From an uncultured Eubacterium sp. (GTDB taxonomy: Bacteria; Bacillota; Clostridia; Peptostreptococcales; Anaerovoracaceae): a stretch of DNA of 5,108 nucleotides. Positions 1-4,073 of the stretch are shown here, piece after piece. A program made the translations under genes and the position numbers. The notes beneath the pieces are model-generated. The model was given only the letters and a program-made list of their open reading frames with translations. It was not told the origin of the DNA and did no database searches. The stretch spans positions 1 through 5,108 of the forward strand of contig URXI01000307.1 in assembly GCA_900551775.1 (NCBI GenBank), read 5' to 3'. How positions within the stretch are numbered: the first letter of the stretch is position 1; the number at the start of each line of letters is the position of its first letter.

Positions 1-2
1 CA

Positions 3-74
3 GGCGGCGAGGTCCAAGTCGTGCAGGCGGATGACTCGCCCAAAGATGGGCGCAGGCCCAGGATCCGGCGCTGA
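3..74 (+). CDS. 3' end of an unidentified gene (C-terminal 23 residues)
   Basis: The third forward frame is open from the window edge to a TGA at 72-74 and encodes a hydrophilic tail ending in the basic stretch GRRPRIRR. Nearly all codons end in G or C, as in the host genes downstream and unlike the AT-richer insertion sequence, which supports real coding. The stop lies just before the insertion-sequence target site. With the element removed, the stop and the GTG of the downstream winged-helix gene would be about 70 bp apart, so the two were probably co-transcribed. Too little is present to name the protein. A mobile-element protein with a basic tail is possible but is a guess from context. 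Confidence 0.4.
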   Translation, partial: GGEVQVVQADDSPKDGRRPRIRR

Positions 75-82
75 GGGGGTGA
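75..82. other. Right target half-site plus core (insertion junction at the IS right end)
   Basis: The + strand reads GGGGGTGA; on the element's - strand this is TC (core) followed by ACCCCC. It is exactly complementary to the 3' guide arm of the predicted target-binding loop (1490-1483), and pairing extends one base into the element (C83). It directly follows the stop codon of the upstream gene. Confidence 0.7.
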
Positions 83-188
83 CCAACTATAAGAAGTCAA
101 GAGGAAATTGAAGAATTTTTATCTGGTCAAAAAGGGTGCACGAAACCAAGCCCTCTTCCGGGGACTTCAAAAACAAACTGGTTATGGA
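83..188 (-). other. Non-coding right end of the IS110 element
   Basis: These 106 bases lie between the transposase stop and the inferred right end. The - strand end reads TATAGTTGG immediately before the TC core, and loop 2 of the bridge RNA contains TAGTTGG (1449-1443), a candidate donor guide. A small imperfect hairpin (about six pairs, AAGTCC/GGGCTT on the - strand) sits near the transposase stop. No gene is supported here. Confidence 0.5.
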
Positions 189-1352
189 TCAGCGAATGAG
201 ATCCGGGTTATAGGGCAGTTCTTTCGTCTGGAGAGTATAAATAACCCGCAAAAGTTTCTTGGCAACATGGGTCAGAGCGATGCGGTGTTCTTTACCCTCG
301 GCGCGTTTCTTGGCGTAGTAGGCAGCAAATGTTGGCTCGTTATTAATTACCGTCTGAGCACAGTTCATAATGGCGTAGCGCAAATGAGAAGACCCGTGCT
401 TTACCATTTTGCCTACGCTTTCCGAAATGCCGGATTGAAAATATCCAGGTTCCAGTCCGGCAAAGGAAAGCAACTTGGACGGACTGTCAAATTTGGAAAG
501 ATCCCCGAATTCAGAAAGGATAACGGCTGCAGAGGACACACCGATTCCAGGAATGGTCAGCATGGGTGGATCAAGCACGAGGACGCAGTCGTTTATCAGC
601 TGCTCGACTTCCTCCACCTTGCTTTGCAATTGGTTGTAGATGTCGATGATGATCTCCATTTCCTGAAGCAGATAATCTCTGGTTGAACCGACTGTATTTC
701 TGGCCAGAGTTTTGAGTTCTACAAAATTCACCATGGAGAATTTACCCCGAGAAAGGCGTCGCAGTGATTCATAGGACTTGGAATTCATGTTGGATATTTT
801 CTCCGGTGAAGTGTAATGGGAAAGAATATACAACGCTGTTACTGAAAATTTTCCTTTGAAAAAGGGCTTGAATTCAGGGAAGACCTTGTCAAGGACGTTA
901 GTTAACTCCACCAATTGCTTGCTCCGCTGCCGAATCAGACTGTCTCGAAATCTTGTTAGTGACTTTAGCTTTTCGAGCGTGTAAAATGACGGTGGATAGG
1001 GCTTGTACTCTACCGTCATCAAATATTGGGCTATCATGAGAGCGTCTATGGAATCCGTCTTTGTTTTTCTGAGCGATTTGCTGCGAACAAATCGGTTGAC
1101 CAGAAGCGGATTGAACTCCATGAAAGAGAAGCCGTTGTTTTCGAGGAACAGCTTTAGGTTTTGCCCATAATGGCCGGTAGATTCAAGCCCTATCTTCTTT
1201 TCTCCCTCGAGGGCATCAAGCAGTTCCCTAAGCAAAGAAAATCCCTCGCGGTCATTATGGAACGACCACGAGGGTGTGATGACATCGCCAAGTTCATCAA
1301 TGATGGCGCAGTCGTGCTTGAATTTCGAAATGTCGATTCCTACAAAGTACAA
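189..1352 (-). CDS. IS110-family transposase (bridge-RNA-guided DEDD recombinase)
   Basis: This 387-residue protein would excise and insert the surrounding element. The N-terminal RuvC-like DEDD domain shows GIDISK with D7, LESTGHYG with E57, and KTDSIDA with D100 and D103, the expected acidic quartet. A helical, charged middle (about 125-255) follows. The C-terminal Transposase_20-type domain carries PGIG (268-271) and GLEPGYFQSG; S307 is the likely catalytic serine by analogy with IS621-type enzymes. The length is normal and no frameshift is seen, so the enzyme is probably functional. The start is TTG at 1352-1350, with a GGAGG site seven bases upstream and no in-frame ATG that would give the conserved N-terminus. 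Codon use is more AT-rich than in the neighbours, as expected for an acquired element. Confidence 0.95.
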   Translation of the reverse strand: MYFVGIDISKFKHDCAIIDELGDVITPSWSFHNDREGFSLLRELLDALEGEKKIGLESTGHYGQNLKLFLENNGFSFMEFNPLLVNRFVRSKSLRKTKTDSIDALMIAQYLMTVEYKPYPPSFYTLEKLKSLTRFRDSLIRQRSKQLVELTNVLDKVFPEFKPFFKGKFSVTALYILSHYTSPEKISNMNSKSYESLRRLSRGKFSMVNFVELKTLARNTVGSTRDYLLQEMEIIIDIYNQLQSKVEEVEQLINDCVLVLDPPMLTIPGIGVSSAAVILSEFGDLSKFDSPSKLLSFAGLEPGYFQSGISESVGKMVKHGSSHLRYAIMNCAQTVINNEPTFAAYYAKKRAEGKEHRIALTHVAKKLLRVIYTLQTKELPYNPDLIR

Positions 1353-1359
1353 ATGGTTT

Positions 1360-1366
1360 CCTCCCC
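1360..1366 (-). promoter_or_regulatory. Shine-Dalgarno site that fixes the transposase TTG start
   Basis: On the - strand GGGGAGG (1366-1360) is followed by seven bases and then TTG (1352-1350). The TTG opens directly into the conserved YFVGIDIS start of IS110 transposases. It sits just 3' of the predicted bridge RNA, so one transcript could serve both. Confidence 0.75.
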
Positions 1367-1384
1367 TTGTTTGTATTTTAGCAC

Positions 1385-1535
1385 TGCTGTTTCCACAGAA
1401 GGCTTGTCCATGTATTCACGCAAATAAAACGTCAAGCGTTACCCAACTAATCACCAATTCAGACAAACCACTGCGGTCTGAGTCACCCCCAAACAGTCTG
1501 AGCTGTAATTCTATAGATACAAATCCGCAGTGCTT
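1385..1535 (-). ncRNA. Candidate IS110 bridge RNA with target- and donor-binding loops
   Basis: The transposase leader folds into two consecutive large stem-loops, as known for IS110-group bridge RNAs. In loop 1, CACTGCGG (1532-1525) pairs perfectly with CCGCAGTG (1476-1469). A small apical hairpin, ACAG/CTGT (1506-1493), splits the interior into two arms. In loop 2, GTTTGTC (1468-1462) pairs with GACAAGC (1408-1402). A short CTGT-GGAA-ACAG hairpin follows near 1397-1386. The 5' arm of loop 1 holds TTGTATC (1522-1516), matching the left flank TTATATC with one G-U-compatible change. The 3' arm holds GGGGGTGAC (1490-1482), exactly complementary to the right flank through the core. Loop 2 holds weaker matches to the element ends. 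The 5' and 3' ends are estimates; the 5' end is set from a TATAAT box at 1547-1542. Confidence 0.75.
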
Positions 1536-1541
1536 GTTCTG

Positions 1542-1547
1542 ATTATA
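1542..1547 (-). promoter_or_regulatory. Probable -10 box for bridge RNA/transposase transcript
   Basis: A perfect TATAAT on the - strand lies about 20 bases inside the left end and 6-7 bases before the predicted bridge RNA start. No good -35 hexamer is found 17 bases upstream in the integrated copy. In IS110 elements the promoter is often completed when right and left ends join in the circular form. Here the joined ends would offer only a poor TTGGTC at a 20-base spacing, so the -35 remains unclear. Confidence 0.45.
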
Positions 1548-1567
1548 AAGCAGGTAGCTACTCCTGC

Positions 1568-1574
1568 GATATAA
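1568..1574. other. Left target half-site plus core (insertion junction at the IS left end)
   Basis: The - strand reads TTATATC, with TC as the core dinucleotide. It matches the 5' guide arm TTGTATC (1522-1516) in six of seven bases, and the seventh position would be a G-U wobble in the RNA-DNA duplex. Its final TC is the same dinucleotide that begins the right half-site at 82-81, as expected for a two-base core shared by both junctions. Confidence 0.65.
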
Positions 1575-1584
1575 CTTTTCGAGG

Positions 1585-1636
1585 AAAGGAGAAATAATTA
1601 AAACCACCCCTTTCGAGATGGTTTTAATTATACGTG
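1585..1636 (+). promoter_or_regulatory. Structured ribosome-binding site: hairpin between Shine-Dalgarno and GTG start
   Basis: AAAGGAG (1585-1591) lies 42 bases before the GTG at 1634, too far for normal initiation. Between them is a perfect 13-bp inverted repeat (ATAATTAAAACCA, 1594-1606, with its complement at 1619-1631) around a 12-base loop. If it folds, only AA and AC remain as single-stranded linker, placing the Shine-Dalgarno site at a workable distance from the GTG. The same arrangement is known for phage T4 gene 38. No better Shine-Dalgarno site exists for GTG 1634 or GTG 1643, and an in-frame TAA (1625-1627) excludes an earlier start. Confidence 0.55.
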
Positions 1637-1897
1637 ATATCTGTGACAAATTTCCGTAACATCTACTCCTCCGACCTGAGCCACCGGGCCAGATCGGTCT
1701 ATATGTACCTGAAAGACCGAGCAGACCGGGACGGGAAGTGTTGGCCAGCGATTAAGACGATTGCGAGAGAGCTGGGACTCTCCAGCTCCACCGTCAAGCG
1801 GGCACTGGACGATTTATGTCAGGCCGGACTGCTGACAAAGGAGACCAGATGGCGAGAAAACGGTGGGCGCACCTCGAATCTCTATCGGCTCTCCTGA
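1634..1897 (+). CDS. Small winged helix-turn-helix DNA-binding protein (HTH_36-like)
   Basis: An 87-residue protein that is almost entirely one DNA-binding domain. A conserved lead-in, NIYSSDLSHRARSVYMYLKD (9-28), is followed by CWPAIKTIARELGLS (36-50), a recognition helix SSTVKRALDDLCQAG (51-65) and a wing TRWRENGGRTSNLYRL (71-86). Such single-domain proteins resemble the N-terminal domain of replication initiators and are common on conjugative and mobilizable elements of Clostridia; their targets are mostly unknown. The start is GTG 1634 or GTG 1643, since an in-frame stop at 1625-1627 rules out anything earlier. It probably formed an operon with the gene ending at 74 before the IS110 insertion separated them, so its present promoter is uncertain. 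It ends just before a strong hairpin and converges on the XRE gene. Confidence 0.85.
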   Translation: MISVTNFRNIYSSDLSHRARSVYMYLKDRADRDGKCWPAIKTIARELGLSSSTVKRALDDLCQAGLLTKETRWRENGGRTSNLYRLS

Positions 1898-1899
1898 TG

Positions 1900-1934
1900 A
1901 AAAACAGACTCTCCCCCGCCAGGGGGAGAGTCTG
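1900..1934 (-). terminator. Rho-independent terminator of the XRE gene, possibly bidirectional
   Basis: CAGACTCTCCCCC (1905-1917) pairs perfectly with GGGGGAGAGTCTG (1922-1934) around the tetraloop GCCA. On the - strand the stem is followed by TTTTT (1904-1900), a classical terminator for the XRE gene that stops at 2031. On the + strand the stem begins seven bases after the winged-helix stop but is followed only by CCAATTTAG, so termination in that direction is likely weaker. Confidence 0.85.
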
Positions 1935-1953
1935 CCAATTTAGTGAACTGGGG

Positions 1954-1978
1954 TCTGGTTCATGGTGAGCCAACCAGA
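1954..1978. repeat. Short inverted repeat in the convergent gap
   Basis: TCTGGTT (1954-1960) and AACCAGA (1972-1978) form a 7-bp stem with an 11-base loop. It lacks a T-run on either side, so it is not a convincing terminator. It may stabilise the 3' end of one of the converging messages, or be chance. No gene is seen in 1935-2030. Confidence 0.3.
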
Positions 1979-2030
1979 AGTGCCCACTCTAAGGATTTTT
2001 CTAAGACAGAGAAAAGAACAATTTCCGGGA

Positions 2031-2354
2031 TTACTTCCTGATCCAGTCGAGGAAGGATGAGACTTTCTGTAAGTCCTCGTCGTTCAGCTCCATCAGTCTT
2101 CCACGTAATGCCGTGCGCAGGGAGTCCGGATCATCCAGACCATCGAAAAACTCGGAGGGGGACACTTCCAAATAGGCCATAATATTGAACAGCTCCCGCA
2201 AGGAGGGCAACGCCGCTCCACTGGTGATGCCCCGAATGTAGGAGCCGCTTTTGCCCAGTTCCAGGCTCATGCGGTGCTCCGATACATCCTTTTGTGTCCG
2301 CAGATCTGTGATTCGCCCCCGCACATAGGTGATATACCGCTGAGTGTCGTCCAT
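2031..2354 (-). CDS. XRE-family helix-turn-helix transcriptional regulator
   Basis: A 107-residue protein with a lambda-repressor-type DNA-binding domain at about residues 8-70: helix 1 YVRGRITDLRTQK, the helix-turn-helix around SEHRMSLELGKSGSYIRGITSG, then PSLRELFNIMAYLEVSPSEFF, a standard ending of this fold. The remaining 35 residues form a short acidic and helical tail ending LDWIRK, probably for dimerisation; no enzymatic or sensor domain is present. The start is ATG at 2354, with AGAAGGAG (2369-2362) seven bases upstream. It is transcribed away from the SLOG gene, and the shared gap contains an inverted repeat over the SLOG gene's -10 box, so it is the natural candidate repressor of that gene and perhaps of itself. 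Its own promoter is not clear. Transcription ends at the hairpin at 1934-1905. Confidence 0.9.
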   Translation of the reverse strand: MDDTQRYITYVRGRITDLRTQKDVSEHRMSLELGKSGSYIRGITSGAALPSLRELFNIMAYLEVSPSEFFDGLDDPDSLRTALRGRLMELNDEDLQKVSSFLDWIRK

Positions 2355-2430
2355 CTGATCACTCCTTCTGTTGGTTTTATTCTAATATGAACCAGCAGAT
2401 AGAGTTCGTAATCATACTTTCAATTTTGAC

Positions 2431-2459
2431 TTCACATCAGCGATAATTAACGATATAAT
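2431..2459 (+). promoter_or_regulatory. Sigma-70-type promoter of the SLOG gene
   Basis: TTCACA (2431-2436) is followed by exactly 17 bases and TATAAT (2454-2459). That is a five-of-six match at -35 and a perfect -10. The predicted start near 2466 leaves a leader of about 50 bases before the ATG at 2519. Confidence 0.7.
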
Positions 2460-2463
2460 TATC
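2442..2463. promoter_or_regulatory. Inverted-repeat operator overlapping the -10 box
   Basis: GATAATTA (2442-2449) and TAATTATC (2456-2463) are perfect inverted arms separated by six bases. The repeat covers most of the promoter spacer end and the whole -10 box, where a bound dimer would block RNA polymerase. A related half-site, TATTATC, occurs at about 2483-2489. The adjacent divergent XRE regulator is the probable ligand; this is inference from position. Confidence 0.55.
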
Positions 2464-2518
2464 AAATACGAGAGACAATTTATATTATCACTACCAACAC
2501 AGGAAAGGTGGCAGCTGT

Positions 2519-3043
2519 ATGCGGTTCTGTTTCATCACTGGGCACCGCCCAAACCGTTTTAAGTTCCCAGAGAACTATCCAAGGTGCGATAAGATCAAAT
2601 CGGCCATTCGCAGCGAAATCATCCGCCTCTATGAACAAGATGGCATCCGGGGCGTCTGGGTTGGTGGAGCGGCCGGCGTGGATACCTGGGCTGCGGAGAT
2701 CGTGCTGGAACTGCAACAGCAGAAGCAGTACCATGACCTGGAACTCCATGTTGCCATCCCTTTCACGGAGTTCGGGGATACTTTTGCTCCGCAACAAAAA
2801 GAACGCTATCAACGCATCCTAAACGAATGCGCTGACAGTGTGGTGGTGTGTAAGTCTTATCGCCAGGATGCCTATAAGCGTCGGGACTACTACATGGTGG
2901 ATCGCTCAGTGTGCGGGATCGCCGTGTACGACCTGGACAAGTCCATCCGGAGCGGCACGGGAATGACCTATAACTATGCGGTGCTGAAGAAAAAACTGCC
3001 GGTGACGGTAATCCACCCGGATACCGACTCCATCATCAAATAA
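2519..3043 (+). CDS. SLOG-family (YpsA/DUF1273-like) nucleotide-binding protein
   Basis: A 174-residue protein with a Rossmann-like fold. FITGHRP (5-11) starts strand 1, GVWVGGAAGVDTWAAE (45-60) is the glycine-rich signature with GVD and W57-A-A-E60, and LHVAIPF (76-82) forms the next strand. YKRRDYYMVD (119-128) and SGTGMTYNYA (145-154) supply further family motifs. SLOG proteins bind nucleotides or related ligands; B. subtilis YpsA is the nearest well-known relative, but no reaction is established for this clade. There is no signal peptide or membrane segment, so it is cytoplasmic. Length is near the family norm. The Shine-Dalgarno region is AAAGGTGG, seven bases before the ATG. The promoter and operator are described separately. 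SLOG genes next to XRE regulators on mobile elements suggest a sensing or defence-related role, but this is unproven. Confidence 0.85.
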   Translation: MRFCFITGHRPNRFKFPENYPRCDKIKSAIRSEIIRLYEQDGIRGVWVGGAAGVDTWAAEIVLELQQQKQYHDLELHVAIPFTEFGDTFAPQQKERYQRILNECADSVVVCKSYRQDAYKRRDYYMVDRSVCGIAVYDLDKSIRSGTGMTYNYAVLKKKLPVTVIHPDTDSIIK

Positions 3044-3153
3044 AAAGCATAAAATTGTAATTAATTTATAGAGATACCACATCAGATCCTGCCTCGTAAA
3101 TCGTCTTATACAATAGAGTGAAATTAAACAACTAAGTAAGGATGAAGGCTGTT

Positions 3154-3300
3154 ATGAATTTGAAGAAGATCTATTGTGAAGTATTTTGTCAAGTTATTGA
3201 CCAGAGTGATTCGCGCAAATCGATGGATAGACAGCGGAAAGAATTAATCGCAAAGTGTAAGTCAAAAGCCTCGGACGCTTTTTCTGGCAAAAGGCAATAA
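3154..3300 (+). CDS. Small hypothetical protein, 48 residues
   Basis: An open frame begins MNLKKIYCEVFCQ and ends with a lysine- and serine-rich tail, KCKSKASDAFSGKRQ. It has three cysteines (8, 12, 35), is mostly charged and helical in appearance, and has no membrane segment or signal peptide. GAAGG five bases before ATG 3154 is a plausible Shine-Dalgarno site. An in-frame ATG at 3142 would add MKAV, but its Shine-Dalgarno region is poor. It lies about 110 bases after the SLOG gene and 110 before the response regulator, and no clear terminator separates it from the SLOG gene. I do not recognise a family. A chance frame cannot be excluded, but spacing and ribosome site favour a real gene. Confidence 0.5.
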   Translation: MNLKKIYCEVFCQVIDQSDSRKSMDRQRKELIAKCKSKASDAFSGKRQ

Positions 3301-3357
3301 AATTTAGGATTTCCGTCATCTCTTTACAAAGGCAGAAATACTGATTCCGAAAGGGAC

Positions 3358-3386
3358 TTGACCAATTATAGACTTTTTCCTATTAT
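3358..3386 (+). promoter_or_regulatory. Promoter of the two-component operon
   Basis: TTGACC (3358-3363), 17 bases, then TATTAT (3381-3386), each five of six against consensus. The predicted start near 3393 gives a very short leader. The ribosome site GAGGTG (3400-3405) lies five bases before the ATG at 3411. No obvious repeat for autoregulation is seen just upstream. Confidence 0.7.
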
Positions 3387-3410
3387 GATGCCAGCAAGCG
3401 AGGTGAAACC

Positions 3411-4073
3411 ATGAGTTATGCGATTATGATTATAGATGATGAGCAGATGATTTTAGATATGCTTCGGGATCAGTTTGAAATGGAGCAATATCAGGTCATC
3501 ACCGCAAAAAGCGGCGAGGAGGCCCTGCAAAAGCTGACCCAGCAGCCGGATATTATTCTGCTGGACATCAATATGCCGGGGATGGATGGCCTTGAATTGT
3601 GCCGGGCAATCCGCGACCATGTGACCTGCCCCATCCTATTCTTAACCGCCCGGATTGAGGAGGCGGATCGTGTCGCTGGTCTGCGGGCCGGTGGTGATGA
3701 TTACATTTTGAAGCCGTTCAGCCTGGCCGAACTGACTGCCCGGGTGGAGGCTCACCTGCGCAGAGAGAGCCGTATCCAGCAAAAAATCAGCGTCCGTGGC
3801 TTTGGAGACATTGTGGTGGACTACGCCGCAAGGACCGTCTCTCGAAATGGTCGGCCCATAGAACTTTCCAAGGTAGAATTTGATATAGTGGAACTGCTTT
3901 CCCTCCACCCTGGACAAGTGTTCAGCCGGGAAACAATTTATGAACAGGTGCGGGGCTTTGACGGCACCGCTGACAATGCTGTGGTGAAGGAACACATCCG
4001 ACGCATCCGAAACAAGCTGGGGGCGCAGTATATTGAAACAGTCTGGGGGTGCGGCTATAAATGGGTAAAATAA
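3411..4073 (+). CDS. OmpR/PhoB-type response regulator
   Basis: A 220-residue, full-length transcription factor activated by phosphorylation. The receiver domain (1-115) shows the acidic pocket D9-D10-E11, phospho-acceptor D52 in LLDINMPGMDG, T79 and K101 in the KPF motif. The winged-helix effector domain (about 124-220) carries LSKVEFDIVELL, a recognition helix within NAVVKEHIRRIRNKL and the final hairpin ETVWGCGYKWVK typical of OmpR proteins. All key residues are present. It is the first gene of an operon with its own promoter, and its stop overlaps the partner kinase by 13 bases, so the two are probably translationally coupled. Target genes lie outside the window; the class often controls envelope-stress or peptide-resistance transporters, but nothing here shows which. 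Confidence 0.95.
   Translation: MSYAIMIIDDEQMILDMLRDQFEMEQYQVITAKSGEEALQKLTQQPDIILLDINMPGMDGLELCRAIRDHVTCPILFLTARIEEADRVAGLRAGGDDYILKPFSLAELTARVEAHLRRESRIQQKISVRGFGDIVVDYAARTVSRNGRPIELSKVEFDIVELLSLHPGQVFSRETIYEQVRGFDGTADNAVVKEHIRRIRNKLGAQYIETVWGCGYKWVK

Larger units (their letters stand above)
83..1567 (-). mobile_element. IS110-family insertion sequence, complete, about 1.49 kb
   Basis: The element is read on the - strand: left end near 1567, non-coding leader with bridge-RNA-like folds, transposase 1352-189, then a short right end to 83. IS110 elements generally lack terminal inverted repeats and long target duplications, and none are seen. The ends were placed by RNA-DNA complementarity. 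One guide segment in the leader matches the flank beyond 1567 and another is complementary to the flank beyond 83, and both converge on the same dinucleotide, TC on the - strand (GA at 81-82 and 1568-1569). This predicts an empty site reading TTATA-TC-ACCCCC on the - strand. A leader upstream of the transposase points to the IS110 rather than the IS1111 subgroup. The family assignment is firm; the exact ends are inferred and could shift by a base or two. Confidence 0.85.

Noticed and set aside
95..100. TTGACT (- strand) in the right end as the -35 box of a joined-end promoter with the left-end TATAAT.
   Set aside because: After joining, the spacer would be about 34 bases, far beyond the usable range.
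108..686. A 192-codon open frame on the + strand across the IS110 element.
   Set aside because: It lies antisense to the well-conserved transposase, has no ribosome site or recognisable motifs, and is a shadow of that gene.
1594..1631. The 13-bp hairpin read as a rho-independent terminator.
   Set aside because: The stem is AT-rich, has no proper T-run on the + strand and sits between a Shine-Dalgarno site and a start codon; a translation role fits better.
1416..1649. A 77-codon - strand frame across the bridge RNA region and element left end.
   Set aside because: It spans the inferred insertion junction and the structured RNA leader; no ribosome site or family resemblance.
2426..2431. TTGACT as the -35 box for the SLOG gene promoter.
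   Set aside because: Its distance to TATAAT is 22 bases; TTCACA at 2431 gives the ideal 17.
2480..2822. Overlapping frames on both strands within the SLOG gene.
   Set aside because: They lack ribosome sites and motifs, while the frame from 2519 carries the SLOG signatures.
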